Numbered from the stretch's first letter, positions 24,955-39,044 are shown. The stretch: 64,000 nucleotides of DNA from Prunella strophiata (GCA_036583965.1 JAZBQD010000014.1:45255490-45319489); one strand, 5' to 3'. Program-made: numbers and translations. Notes: generated by a model from the sequence alone, not told the origin.

Positions 24955-25157
24955 CTGTATCACAATGGTCATGCCAGTAGAAGTCTGCAGAGTGCATTCA
25001 ACAATAAATTGTGACTGGGTGCCCCTGCCTTGAAAAGATGATGCTCCTGGCTTCAAACAGAGGTCACTGACCAGCAGTGACACCTTGTGCCAAAAAGGAA
25101 TTTGGTGTCTGAAGAAGACATAACTCTGGTCACCATTAATTGACTCAGACACAGCAG
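24955..25157 (-). other. Candidate coding exon, unidentified (low confidence)
   Basis: On the minus strand a 203-nt segment follows a pyrimidine-containing acceptor, CCTTCATCTGCAG, and ends at ATACAG|GTGGTA. It is open throughout and encodes 67 full codons, beginning AVSESINGDQSYVFF and ending TSTGMTIVIQ. GC content is visibly above the flanks. Its end phase (0) fits the start phase of the candidate exon at 22560-22768 on the same strand. The residue pattern of alternating hydrophobics with cysteines would suit a beta-rich extracellular domain, but I cannot name a family. It may be a real internal exon, a relic or chance. Confidence 0.22.
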
Positions 25158-28100
25158 CTGCAGATGAAGGCTGCAGTGTGGAAGGCTATATTAAAAAAGA
25201 TTATTAAAAAAAAAAAAATCTGGTGAGCTTTCTGTAATAATGGTAATAATGCAATACAAGGAGAGAGAGGGGGTTTAAAATAGTACAGGACAGGAAGCAT
25301 AAGGTACCAATTTGGAACAGCAGCTCAGCAAAATAAGTCAAAATTACAGGACATTACCCACTGAATCATTACCAGATTTTTTTGGTAGACATATTAGAGG
25401 TGGTCAAAAAGAGAATTACCATTCTGTAGGAAAATCTGACATTTTGGAATCTGCTCTTATTATGATTACAATGAAAAATCCAAATGTCAACATTTTCTAT
25501 GATACATTTCTAGGAAAGTGTTTCTTTGGAAATGTCAGAATTTCAGCACAAGTTTCTTGTTAACAATGTGAAATCATTAAACTATGAAAAATTATATATC
25601 TGTGCAGATAGATCTGCTATTGTGTAGAACACATGAAGTAGCAAGACATTATTCAAACTAAAATGATTCATAGCATAAATGAAAGATGATGAAACCATAA
25701 AGAAATGGTCTTATCATGGTGAAGTGACAAGTTTTCTTGTGGCAATACTTCCACTAGTTTCAGTAATTATGTAGGAATAATATTATGTTTAATGATATTG
25801 TCATATAATTTTGATCATTAAAATTTGTAAGTCTGTTTTGTAGAATCAAGGTCACAAGCACAGTGATTGTCTGATGTTTTTTATTAACTGTTAACTCTGA
25901 GTCATTCAGATAGTTTCATAGTCAGTGTTTCATAAGGCACCCAGATATTTTTTGCCTTTAAAAAACCCCATTTGTCTATTGGCAGGTGACCTCTTGGGAA
26001 GAAAAGTAAGTTTTGATTCCAATAAAATAAACTTGGAACTTAAATGAAATGACTGTTAAATTAATTACAATCTTATTCAAAAAGTTATTAAAGCTTGTTT
26101 GTGTATGATCTTGCATTTATATTTTCACGGAGGTTCTTACAGAAATTTAGCTATATGACTCCAATAACTGCTAAAAATTTATTTAATGTGTTATTTTTTT
26201 AGACTTTATTAAATAACAACCTTGAGGTTTATGGCCTAAGTACACTATTTTTTTTTTCATTAGCTCTGTATCTAGGTTTTTTTACTGCTGGGAATTAATT
26301 TACAAAAGTAACACTTCATAGATGATCCTTTTTATGCCCTGTGGCATATTTAGATGTTGGAAAAGACTTTTAATGTGGATTGCATTGCTTCAGAGTGTTT
26401 TAAAAAGCATTTATTAGATTTAGTGTTTCATTGACGGAATACAAGGGATGGAAATCTTACTTTCCTAAAAGCTTAAGCAGGTGTGCTCACCAGGGCTTAT
26501 CCTTGTTCTGGCAAAGTGTTGAGGATCCATCAAACTCCCAGAGGAATCAGTTTAGAGCAGTGTGTGTGACTGTGTGTGTGCATGCACAAGAGTGGGATAT
26601 CATTTACTCAAGTGCAGGGTAATGGGCACTGCCCTCGCCAGCGCTGTGTGTAGCCAACATCCTACAAGGAACTCTTCATCCATTCTGTAAGAACTGATGT
26701 GAGGTCTCTGGCACAGTCCTTGGATATTATGGCTCATTTGGACAGTCTGCATTTTGTTGCATAACAAAAATAAAATCATACTCAGGTTCTCTGTTAAATT
26801 ACATCTTAAAATTAATAAAACTGTCAACACATCAGCCTCCACAGTACTTGTTTTTTTTAATAAAATACATGTATTTTATTCTATTCCTCTTGCTTTAATT
26901 ATGGCACAGAACTGAATGCTGTTTGTTAGTTCACACTTGTGATCTCACCAATGTAGTTTCCAGTATAAGGCACCAAATGAGATGCTCATCCCATCAGAGC
27001 CATTTTTACCAATCTGTGTTGAGATGCATGTGTACACACACACCATGAACATTTCCCAAGTTATGTTCCAGTGGCAATTTCAGAATTTTCATCTGAACCA
27101 TAAAGGCCACATGTAAATCAATTTTAAAAAATACATCTAAACACTCATCTTTTTATGAGCACCCAAGATGTAGTAGGCCAGTGTCTGTTGTACCAGCTCT
27201 GTTTCCTTCGTACCTCTCTCACCTGCTTTTGTCTTCCAGTCCCTCTTAGTACTGCTTAAGGAGTGCTGCTTCAAACTGGTCACAGAACCCCCTCCACCTG
27301 TGCATGCCAAGTGATGGGGAGAAGCAGTCAGGCCATGCCTGCATCTGCTTGTAGCCTTATCTCTTTCCCATCTCCACTCTGATCTCTTGTCCAGCTCCCT
27401 GCACCCCAGTGCTGCCAGCCTCATCTATGTGTGTGTTTCACAGCAGCTTGGTACAACCCCTGTGTTTCCCCTGGTTCCAGGGCTCTAACATGTACTTCCT
27501 TCAAAAGCACAGCAGACACATTGATATCCAGAATATTGCTCCCTGTGGTTCCCTGTCTTGCACAAGTACCTGTGTACCTTGGTACTGTCATATTTCACTT
27601 GATGCAGTAAGTTTTCTCCACAGTTCTCATGAAAACATATTTCCATCGGTTTATTTTGGTCAGTTATCTGTCACATTTTTATAGATTTTCCCAATCAGGG
27701 CTTACCTATGTAAGTCCTGTCCCTGTCCTACTACTAGTCCTTGCTTCTTTATGATAAATTAACAACATAAGATGAAGTAATCTTTCAGGTCAGTGTCTCC
27801 ATTTGGCTCAAGTCCTACCCAATACAGCTTGGAAAATAAAATCTGTTTATATTGCTACACAATTTAAAACTGCAGTGTTTAGTAAACCCGAATATTAATT
27901 TGACTATTATAATACCAGACATCAACATCCTAACTAATTAACCTGAATCTTAAAGTTTTTTTTCAGATAACATAATTATTTGCAGGTTATTACATAGCAC
28001 AGATGATTTGTCTCTATCAAACACATTTTTTTGTTAGTTTTAACCAGTCTCAATAGATCTGATTGCTACCATGCAGAGAAGTAGAAAAAAGTAGATAAGT

Positions 28101-28944
28101 GAATGAATTTTCATTTTATCCTAAGCTCAAAAATTCTTCAAGCATATCTACTCAAAGTATAGATAAATTAAAATGTAATTTGCTCTTTTCTTCCACTTCA
28201 GTAATTTCTTCCACTTCAGCCTCTATTATTCATATAATGGTGAGCTCTGGGTCATTGTATGCAGGCAGCTGATACTTAGCAACTCATCTTAGTGGAGCTT
28301 AATTGATTGCCTTTTGAAAATTCTATGTTTCCTAAACAAAGAACAAAATACATTTTTACTAGCAGATAATTTTTTTCCTGAAAAATATGTATGAGTGAAT
28401 ACTTCAAGAAAAAAATGCAATGAACACAAGTATTGTTTCTCAATAAATTTTTCTTCAGACACAATTCAATTTTTTATTATCAACCAATATTTATGGAAAT
28501 GGCTGTTATGGACTTTAGGGATAAGTGCATAAAATGTCATTCCTTTATTCAGATTTTATTTGTCAGGATTCTTGGTGCAGAGTTTTGGTATTTTGTAATG
28601 TGATCACTTAAAGATTCTATTCTAAATCTGATATGACAATGCAAACCCCAAATTTTTATACATAGGGGTGGTTTAATTGTTAAAAGTCAGCATAAAAATC
28701 CTTAAACATTCATCTATACTAACATAATCTTCTGAAATGTGTCCTGAATAGTGGTTCCCTAATGTAGAATTTTGGAGTGTGCATTATTATTTTTTCCACT
28801 GTTGCTTTTTCATTTAATCCAAAATATTAGTGATTTCTCCAACTTTATTTTAGGAATGTCTAAGCATTATAGCTAAATTGCCTTATTTCATTTCTATTGA
28901 AAAATGTTTCTTGCTTGCGCTTTTATCAAGAAGCAGCGGGTCAG
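25158..28944. other. Non-coding sequence with one GC-richer patch
   Basis: Mostly AT-rich with no recognised repeat. A GC-richer stretch at about 27150-27600 carries overlapping short open frames on both strands and is unassigned. A GT-rich simple tract lies at about 26558-26582. Confidence 0.4.
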
Positions 28945-28998
28945 CATCTTCACCCTGTATTTCATCTTCACTCTGTATTTCATCTTCACCCTGTATTT
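28945..28998 (+). repeat. 18-bp tandem repeat, three copies
   Basis: Three adjacent copies of CATCTTCACCCTGTATTT, with one substitution in the middle copy, occupy 28945-28962, 28963-28980 and 28981-28998. Confidence 0.9.
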
Positions 28999-29853
28999 AA
29001 TCTTTGGCTAAAAACATTCCCTTCATTTCATAAAAAGGATTTTCTTAAGACATGTAGCCTGAGTGACAGATCTAAGAGACAGCCCGTCCTGTCAATTCAC
29101 ACAGATAAAACTTTGACTACCTTGCATCCTGACAGCTGAAAGCATTTTTTTTTTTAATTTCAGATTAGAGAGGACATTCCTCCTAAGTAATAACCACAGA
29201 GATGCTGCTACAAAGATTTTGTTTCTACACCATCAAATTTTAGCCATTATCCATTTCATCTTCTCTTCTCCCTGTGCTTGCCCTTTCTGTACTCTGTTAA
29301 ATATAGTTCCCTTCTCTGTATCCAGTTTGTATCCAGTCTTGGTAGTAATTATTCCTTGACAAGACCAAAATTATAATCTCTGTCACCTTGGAAAGATTAT
29401 CTTTCCATCTGGAAGAAAAATTCTTTCCACTTGGAAAAACTTTCAAGCAAATACCTGCATGCTTAACATTCCTCTTTGCCACTTGAGAGGAAGCTACTTG
29501 TACACGATTGTGTTGGTCTTTATCCTTTCAAGTAAACTCCTTTTTATTAAATTTCCTAGGGGAAAAATAATGAAAAAATCAAGCAACATACATAGTAACA
29601 CTACTACTACCTGTCATATTGATGTGCATGGTCTTTTTTCAGTGCTTGTGTCTATCTGATGTTTCATCCCTTATGTTTAGAATATTGATTGTCTGCAGAA
29701 GAGACATTTTGTTATTGTTGTTATTACTTTCTATACAGTGGCTTACTAGCCCATGAGCAGGACTGATGCTAATATAGATAGTGACAGTAGCAACATCAGC
29801 AACTCACTCTGGGAAATGATCATGCACAGAATGCTCTAATGACTGGAGAATTA

Positions 29854-29854
<1 letters not shown>

Positions 29855-29902
<48 letters not shown>
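29855..29902 (+). repeat. (A)48 homopolymer
   Basis: An uninterrupted run of 48 A. No AATAAA signal or recognisable retrocopy precedes it, so it cannot be assigned as the tail of a processed copy. It may equally be a simple expansion. Confidence 0.9.
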
Positions 29903-29907
<5 letters not shown>

Positions 29908-30535
29908 TCTTGCTCTATTTTCCTTTACAGCAAACTCTGACATCTCTTCACTTTCCAACATATGCATCACTAAATTAGTTCAGATTCTGGTCCAGTGCAA
30001 GGTATTACATGTTATCCCAGAGTCACTTTATGAAAAAATTTAATTTAAATTTTTTGGCACCTACATAAATACAATGAAACCGGTATGAGCTATATGCAGT
30101 CTTCAGGCAGTCTTTTCTGAGTCACACTGATCTTGTGTACAGACACTGCAACCAGCCCCCTGTGCTGTGATGGAATGATGAGCTGGAGAGAGAGCCTTAC
30201 ACTAGAAAGCAAACTAGAGCAGAGAATACATAGATCCAGAAGGTCAGTATGCTTCTTTGTGTGTTATACCTTCCTCTAATTTCTTTGGCAACAGTGCATC
30301 TGACTATCAACAAAGTAATATGAATGAGGAAATTCTGTAGTCTTAGGTTGCTTTCTGGAATGGTTAAATCCAGGATGGGAAGCAGGCATTAGATTAATAA
30401 GGCAGATTAAAACCATACAAATTTAAAGAAAAAGTGGTAAGTTCAGCACTTAAATGGGGTAAAGTACAGAGAAAGATTAAGATATAAAGGCTGTCACTTG
30501 ACTTCTAGAAATATTAAAAAAATCTATTTACCACC

Positions 30536-31135
30536 TGTGAGGACTTAGAGAATGCTTTTGCATGTCTCAGAACATGGGTCAGAGAAGGAAGTTCCCATAA
30601 AATAAACCACCATAACAGGAATAAGCATAGATGACAAACCAGAAATCCCAGGCCTTATGAAGGTGATGATTTGGAATTAGAGCAACAGACAAAATTCTGC
30701 TGTACAGACTGTGGGAATTCAAGATGACATTTGTCTGGACACAAAAATTAGCACAATGGCAAAACTGTGTGAAAGGATAGAGATGCCAGTCCAAGCTGTG
30801 GCAACAGCATCTATGCCCCATGGATACCCATGACCTGGACTTTATAAAAGTACTACCTTCAGAAGAATGACTCTGGGACCCCCACCACTGAAAACCAGAC
30901 TGAAGAAGGACCAGTGGGATGCCTCAGGGGCCCACATGGTGATAATACCTTTTGCTTAATTTCTCTCTCTCACACATTCTCTCTTTCCTCCCCCCCCACC
31001 CCCTGCCCCTCTCTCCTCTTCCTGTTTCTTTCTATTTCTCTACCTCCCTTTGCTGTTAAATAAAATCTGTGCTATTGACTTTGGCATATGGTCTTGTTTG
31101 CACCTTAATTTGGGCAGAGCCATCTCTTATAATTA
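30536..31135 (+). mobile_element. Solo LTR of a bird endogenous retrovirus (type A), approximate ends
   Basis: The 3' part is diagnostic: a pyrimidine-rich tract (about 30960-31050), a polyadenylation signal AATAAA at 31059-31064, then CTATTGACTTTGGCATATGG and TTGCACCTTAATTTGGGCAG. The same terminal block recurs in the LTR ending at about 40.2 kb. A TATA-like TTTATAAAAG at about 30841 lies some 220 bp upstream of the poly(A) signal. The proposed start is TGTGAGG at about 30536; boundaries are uncertain and no target duplication was established. No retroviral gene follows. Family is given only as a bird LTR retrotransposon. Confidence 0.7.
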
Positions 31136-33819
31136 GATCTAGGCACCTAAAACTTCTCTTGAATATAGGCAAAATTCAAATTTTTAAAAATGCTATTTTT
31201 AACCAGGAACACCACCTTCAAGCAGGTACTCTTATTTCATGTTTAACCTATTTTGAAGAATATGAGCAACATGATAAAAAGACCCTTTACTAAACTAGGC
31301 TTTACTTTCAGTGAGATTTGTAACATATATTTTTCTTCATCTCCAACAGAATATATTTCAATTCCTTCTCTCAGTATCATGAGGATAGTGAAACTTAAAT
31401 CAGAACAAGGATACTGTGTCCTAGGTCTCCATTTTCTAGTCTACAATTTCTTAGGAGAAATGTACAATACAATTCCTCTCTAGTCCTCTATAAGGTTTCC
31501 TATATTAAGCCAAGTTATAAAAAAAAAAAAAAATATCATTATCTACACTATGTTTTAAGCAAAATTTTTAATCTACATACAAAAGAACAATCTGTAAGAA
31601 TACTGTTTAATTTAAGAACAATTTAAATATTCAGTAGCCATATGGGATTAAGGACCTAGATATTTAGATATCTACAGAGTGCATGAGAATTTCCTCTCAC
31701 ATATCTTGAACCTACAGTTCAAGTCAGCATTTGTGTCTGAGCTGGTCATTCAAAGCTCATTATAATGAATGACCACAAATGCATAAGGTACATTTCAGTT
31801 CTGTTTTAGCAATTAATATTAGGATGAGATTATACCACAGAGGCACCCACTCACTGACCATGAGAAGTCTACTTAGTATGCATACATATTTACACAGATG
31901 TCTCAGACTCCAATGGGTTTACATTTTTATTTGAAAACTCAATGTATTGCCCATTGTGTGTGCCCAGGTTCACCTTCATGGAGAGGTTCAGCAGCTTTTG
32001 AGTGCCTCACTTGTATTATTTCTGATTCAACACTAGACCTAAATTTTCTGATAATCAAAAAATTATTTGATTATCAAATAATAATAATTGCACAGTCTGA
32101 AACCAGCTATGCTTGTGTGACAACAAAGACCACATTACTGAGGACAGAAATCTGTGTGAGATTATCCAAATTCCAAGACACAGATAAGGTACATGGGAAG
32201 GGAAAACTTCTTTAGTTTCTAAAGTTTTGTCAAATGTAAAAAAGCCTATTTCCTGCTAGATCAATGATTGCTTTTTCAGGATAAGGATGGATGCAAACAC
32301 CCTCTGGGCTACTGCATTTGTTCTGGATAATCACATATTTCATGCTGACTTGTGACTTCCATACCCAGAGCCTGGCATGAAGAAATGGTAACACAGAATA
32401 TATCAGTTGTGAAATTTATTGCTTAAGTCTCAGTGCTTAATGTTTAGTGAAGAGAGGATTCACCTACAGCAAACAAACCCACTCATATTTCAGGAATACA
32501 GAACAGATTAAATTCTTTGAGAGAGGAGAGAGACCCTCACATGCAACTAACATAAGGCAGTACACTTTTTTAGACCTATTAAAAAAAGAAAATCTGTGGT
32601 GCCATGTGCCCATATGCCTATAAATATATGTTGCATCTGTGTAGAGTTATCTTTATTTTGAAAGCATTTATCAGACAGAATGGTTCTTATTCCAGTGGGC
32701 CCACCTGCTCCCTATGGAGTTCTGAAGTTGTAGTGTTTGTCTGGCACAGTGTTTCGAAACTACAGAAGCTCTAATAACAAAAATATACTTCTGAGACACC
32801 AGAAAGTGGATACAAAACCAAACACGAAGGGATACATTTCCCTTGTAAAACTGAAATTGCCTTGTGTGGAAAATTACAAAAAATTTAATGCATTTTAAAT
32901 TTTTTTTTTTTCATATCTCAACAGTCAAGAGATAATAGGACAGACACTACAACTATGCAGGAACATATATGTAGTATTTGCTTTCACACTTTCAAGGCAG
33001 CTTCTGCCTGAGGGAGGCTCTCAATTATTCTAGTTGCATCAGCTCCAAGGTAGGCTAAGGCTAAGAGACAGAGGTAGGAAACAAGAACCACATCTTTCTG
33101 TGCCCAGCAAAGGTAGTATTGGAATACTGGTAATGTTGTTGACTCTAAAACTTGCTTGACTCTGTGAAATGACCACGGAGTAGAAAGATGAATTTTCCTT
33201 TATCATCATATTTCATCAGCAGAAAGCATTATCAATAGTTCATTCTGTCTAGGAAATTACTCCATCATATCCACTTACTTGCTTGAATTTATTTTTACAT
33301 TTAGAGGAATGGAGCATAACCTGTCTGTGCTTACTTTTCAAAAAAACTGGGTCAAACATTTGGAGATGTATAGAGTATGCTGTTCACAGAAATAATAGGC
33401 TATAACTCATCTGTTCTCTTAGGATCTGATAATTCCCTAGTGAATTAATGTTATTTTACAGGCAGGAATCTCAAATACATTCAGTACTTCTCTGGGAAAC
33501 TACTATTCTAAGAGTGATATTTTGTCCTGTGCAATTGAAATAAAAATTCCAGGGGGGAAAGGGAAATCACAAATGAAGCCTTTTTATTACTCATCCAAAA
33601 TATCAGATTGCTGTTAACCTGTGGGGGAAAAGAACCCTGAAAAGCAAAAACGTTTGACTCAAAAGCAATGAATGGAGAATAAGAACAAAGGCTGACCAAA
33701 TAATCACTGTTTGGACTGTTTGTGCTCCACTGTGCTGCTTCTCCAGTAGATGTCAGAGTAGTTAATGTTCCACACAAGAGCCAGCACCTGTGACTTTGAG
33801 GCTGCTTTCAGCTGCCTCT
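31136..33819. other. AT-rich non-coding sequence
   Basis: No primer-binding site, gag-like frame or other proviral feature follows the LTR at 31.1 kb. Only short open frames and an A-run near 31519 are seen. Confidence 0.5.
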
Positions 33820-33930
33820 AGTAGGTGTCATCCATTTCCTCCTTCTGGGCAGGTAGCCTGTAGCAAACACCCACAGCTGTGTCACCCTTACTAGTCTGCC
33901 CTTTTATCCTAACCCACAGGCTACCTATAA
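33820..33930 (-). mobile_element. CR1 LINE internal fragment
   Basis: The segment contains GGGCAGGTAGCCTGTAGC, CAAACACCCACAG, GTCACCCTTACTAGTCTGCC and ATCCTAACCCACAGG in order, matching the reverse complement of an internal CR1 region as I remember it. It has neither a 3' terminus nor further recognisable CR1 around it, so it is an old fragment. It may begin somewhat further left. Confidence 0.65.
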
Positions 33931-36900
33931 ATTAATGTCATTAATCACTAAAGAAATACTCCTCAGCAAGGTGATTTTCTAAGTCATTCATATAAGTGAA
34001 AGTACTGAAAACTTTAAATAGAAAGAGTGTCAAGGCACAATCATGGTTTATCTGTGAATCTCACTATAAAATAGTCTACCAAATGTATTTGTCTGCCTAC
34101 TGAGATGAAGTTAATTGGACTTTTTTCACTTTTGTTCTGATATTCCATAGAATGTTTATTAATTTTGTCACTTCTGAACAGGCTGCATTAAAGAATTTGT
34201 TCTTCTCTGGTTTTGTCTGAGGAAAAGTTGGTGCTCATTCTCTGATACTTGCCATTTGTTATCACAGTCAGAACAGTTATTTTCTGACTGGGCCTCTTCC
34301 TGTTTTGCTTAAGTCACTTAGCACTTGCATATATATTGTCTCTGACATGGAGGAGGGCTGGGTGGTCCCCATCATTAGTTTTCATCTGAAAGAAACAAAT
34401 GAACTAGAGCAATGGGTTCTGTAATAGGCTCCCTGACAACTCTAATCTCATTTCAGCACCTCATAGCCTGTATTTTACTCACAAGGTCCTATTTAAATTT
34501 GCTAGTGAACATTCATACATTCAAGTATAATTTGTTGTCTAAGGCATATAATTTCTTTAAGCTCCTACTGAGATCAGTTTCTATTCCAGTAGACTTCAGT
34601 GTACATAACCTCTACATAAGAAGCTTGGCTAAAGAATGACATTGTGCTTATGACCACAGGAAACAAATATTGCAAGTTGTTCTCTGAACTGAATAGCTAT
34701 GTTACAGTCCTTTTTGACTACAAAATCTTGACCTTTAATATTTAAAAATAACTTCTATTTTCTATGCAACTGTTCACTATATCTAAAGATTTAGCCTTAG
34801 AGTCATCCTGTCCTTCAACATTTTCAAAAATCCTTGGCAACAACAACAGGCAGGAAATACTAAAAAAACTTTATTCTATAAAAAGACTGAATTTAGTTCA
34901 GACTAGGAAGAGCTGGGTGTTGCACAGTTTCAAATGTTTAACATCCTAAATCCTACAATAAATGTTGCACTTTAAAGGCACATGTAATATATATGAATAT
35001 GAACCTCTTGGATCATTCAGTCCAGTCATTTACTGCTGCAGGCAATTATGTCATGCCATATGTAGAGTTATCTATATGCAACATGACATTTTTGCATCCA
35101 TTAGGGATTCAATATCCAGGGGTTATTTTAGATTTGTCCATTAGGGAGTCATCCTGCAATGGTAAACTGCAGCTCCACTGTCCTCTGTGCAGAGGTCACT
35201 GAAATGCCCTGCAGTAAGTAAGAGGCAGCTAACCCCTCTTCCACTGAATTAAAAGCTGCCTCACTTTTTCTTGATTATGCCAAAGAGTGACCCTACATGT
35301 GGGCAGACCCCATGAGTGATGGAGTGACTGACCTCTTGGTATGTGGGGTGAGAAAAGCCCAGTTACCTTTCATGGAAGTAGAGCAGGTTAGCTTACCTTC
35401 ACCACTGGGAGGAAGAAGCTAGATTCCCTCCTCTGATACAGCTAAGACATTCTTCACATTCCAAGCTCATCTGCCTGGAATACATGTGCAAGGTGTACAT
35501 TATTACCAGTGAAGTTTCAATAAGGTCTTTTAAAGGAAGTATTATGATCCTCACATGTGTTAAGATATTACTAAAGCCACTTCTCATGAATTGACTCTTT
35601 CAGATTAAAGTGTGTGGGTTGTTCATAAGTATTTTGGGCTATGTAATGTACTCCATGTTTCTTCTGCTTAGTGATCTAGCAGCTAGATACAAAAAGTCAG
35701 TGATTTTAATTTTTCTGGATTATTTTTTCTCAATTCTATTGGATCAATAACATCTAACTTTTCTCACTCAATATCTTACTCCTTGAAAATATCCTTGAAC
35801 TTGTGTCTTTGTCAAATGTCAGTATTACAAACCAGTTTTCCTGCCATCAACATGAGCTGGGGAATGCAGTACTCATATCTCCCTGCTTTACTTTCTCTTC
35901 TCTTGACAACCAGCTATCTTCTAATCTTTAATAAGTTTCACGTTCATTCAACAATTTTGGTAAACAACCATCAACCCTAATTTAACAATATTTCCACAAT
36001 ATTGCATAGATATATTTGTTAATTTGTTTTAATCCTACAAGATCAGGTGCTTTATAAAGAAGTATAGGAGACTAATTTGGCATTCTAACCTGGGAATCCA
36101 ATTGCTCTTAACTCAGTTTCCATTCATTTTATGCATTGTTTTAATAAGTTACCCTTTCAATACCTGTTTGTTGTCTGCCACACTATGACACAAAACTCAT
36201 GAAGTGATGATCTTCATGGAAATAGTTGGTGACAATAAGTTGGTTTTTTGTTTGGATTTTTTGGTTTTTTAAGTTTTGTTTTTTCATGAAGACATTATTT
36301 CTACTTTCTTCTCCCTATTTGTAAATGATAAGGAAGTAAAGTTTTCTTCTTTGGCTTTGTGAGAATATCATATTAACCCTCTCAAAAATGTTCAGGATCA
36401 TTCTTTAGCTGAAGATGCTCCATTGTTGACATTTTGACAAAGACTTTATGTCAGACAAAGGTATAGACTGCTAGAAGTAAATAGGTGTTAGCTAAACTCC
36501 AAACATTTTAGTCAATGTGATTTTATCTTTCTCAGTCATTCAGTACCCTTCTGCTTTGTGATTTAAAAGATAACTCTAAAACTCATAAGATCTGAATATA
36601 TAACCAAAAACCAATAAAATTGACTACATTTGTGCTAAAATTCCATTTGTAGTGCACCAAAAAAGACTGATTGTTTCTTTTCATATCAACTGTAGTAATA
36701 AATACGATAAATACATAATGATAATATTAGGTATAAACTAAAAGATTCACTGATAAATGAGGCAACATGGTAACAGCATTCCATCCAAATACTCTAGGAT
36801 TGCCTAGATCTTTTAAACTTTGGAGATGCATGTGGATTATCATGTAATATCTGTAAATTAATAAACTGCATTCTTTAAGGGAGAAAAATAATTGCAGAGA

Positions 36901-39044
36901 GCTTAGATGGCCTGACTTCTTATTTAACTAGATATTTTTAGGGGTCTAACTCCATTAAGTTATATTTAATTTCCACACTCACATGCAGAATCTAAATCAG
37001 ACTCATGCAAGGCTATTCCATCAGTGCTGAACACACAGCTGGCTTTAAGGATAAAAGGAAATCACAAGAGGTCAAGCAATCACTCAGTGAAAAGGAAAAT
37101 TTAGAAGAGCCCAGAAAAAAATGCTAAAGATGAGAATCTGTGTTTTACCTTTCTACTGAATGAACATATTCAGTATTCATGAACTTAGTGTCCATGATGA
37201 AAGCTATGGTAACATCATTGATGGACACAGAAGAGGGAATTTTTAGAGTGAGAGAATTTTTGAAAGAGTAAGGTCGGTTTACACTGTGCTACAATTTGAA
37301 GAAATTAAGTCACTTTTCAATTAACATAAAAAATAATTTAATGGGGCCACTGCAACAGAGCCATCATTACTTTCTTCATATCAACCTCACTGAGTGTCAC
37401 AGAGATATTGGTCCCAATCATCCTCTTCATTTATCTTGCTTTACATCAGGTTAGAGCAGCAAAGCATTCTAGTGCTCACCTGCCTGGCACAATCTATTCA
37501 GCCACAAGTGGAGGCTGTTTATTGCCTGTACAGAGCTACTTTAATATTGTTGACATAGAGAATAAAAGCAGGAAGGAAGATGTGCCAGGAAAGCTTCTGT
37601 ATGCTTCAGTTGTCCCCAGAAAATGGGGCAATGTTTCAGTATTCATCAGCCATGCCCCAAAATGTGTGGAGCAGCTGTGATCTACCTCAGTCTACATTAT
37701 CAGGATGATGTACAGTCTTTGCTCTATCTTCTCACATGGCATGTCCTTGTTTTGCTCTGTGCCCCTTGGTGATAAACATGTCAGAGAAAATCTTTGGGGC
37801 AGATTCATATATCAAGCAAGAGGATATTTATGAACTTCTGTTAGGTCACTTCCCTTCATAAATAAATGTTCACAATCTTTTGTAGGCCAACTAGCATATT
37901 TTATACAGTTGTCAACAGGATCCCAGAAAAAGCTTTTGTCAGTTAAAGGGAACTATTGTCAGAGTACCCAGTACAGATGAATTTATTCTTCAATTTCTTG
38001 AAAGTTGTGTATCAGAAAATATTTTCCAGAAGAAAGAAAACATCATTCTTAAGGCAGATAGACAATAAATAAGTTAATTTCCTTTCCATCAAAAAAATAA
38101 GAGAATAAAAATGCATTAAAGTATTTATGTGTAGAAATGCATTTCAATAAAAAAATCTTATCCATTTTGGAAAATCTATAGGCGTGGAATATATGAAACA
38201 AGAAAGAATTACACTGTCTTGAACATTGAATTTAACTTTCCATTAACTTATGATTAAATTATGCTGATGTGAGGGTTATTGTGCCCTTGAGCCAAAGTTT
38301 AACAGTCCACTTACAGTCTAGTAATAGAGATTTTAAGAAATGATGATTCTGTCATACTGCTGGAGTTATAATAGATATATTTGGATGACTGTTCACATAC
38401 AAATGTATTCAAATGAAAAGAGCATCATATCAATCATGATCTGCAACACATCATGGATTTTTTCTGGCACTTTATCTATTTAAATTACATCTAAATTATA
38501 AATACTGTGAATATCAGCAGTTAAAGTAATATTAGCCTAACAACAGAGGAGATGGATAGCAGAAACATTTTGTTACTTCACTGTGACCTGCAACTTCATT
38601 GCATTTTATGACACTATTGTAAGAACTTGCCTCATCAATTTTAACTGTGTAGAGATTTCTGCATTATGCTTAAAACTGATTACACTGCAAAAGCACAGAC
38701 TTTTGTTGAGAGGCACATATCTTGTGCCTTAAATTGCATACTTACTGACTGCATGGGCTATAAGGCCCTGAAATGAAGTGCCCAATATTAATAATAATAA
38801 TTACTTTTTAATTTTATCTCTTTTTTAAAGTTTTAGATGTGGAGCATTTAATTTACTTCACTTGTTTTGACACCTTCCCAGCTTGTATCCTACCCTAGGG
38901 ATGCTTTTCTTAAACAAATATTTTTGAGGCAAAGTGGCAATGACTATACTTCAAAATGGGATCCAGTAACAAGTTCATGCCTTGAAATGAAATAATCTCT
39001 TTTCTAAGGACATTTTCTGCCTTTTCCCTATTTCCAAAATAAAA
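33931..39044. other. AT-rich non-coding sequence
   Basis: No recognised element. A T/G-rich low-complexity tract lies at about 36241-36285. A 90-codon plus-strand open frame at 37408-37680 is GC-richer than its surroundings but has no convincing splice context and is not called. Confidence 0.4.

Noticed and set aside
37408..37680. 90-codon plus-strand frame with GC above background
   Set aside because: No good acceptor/donor pair brackets it, and no family is recognised.
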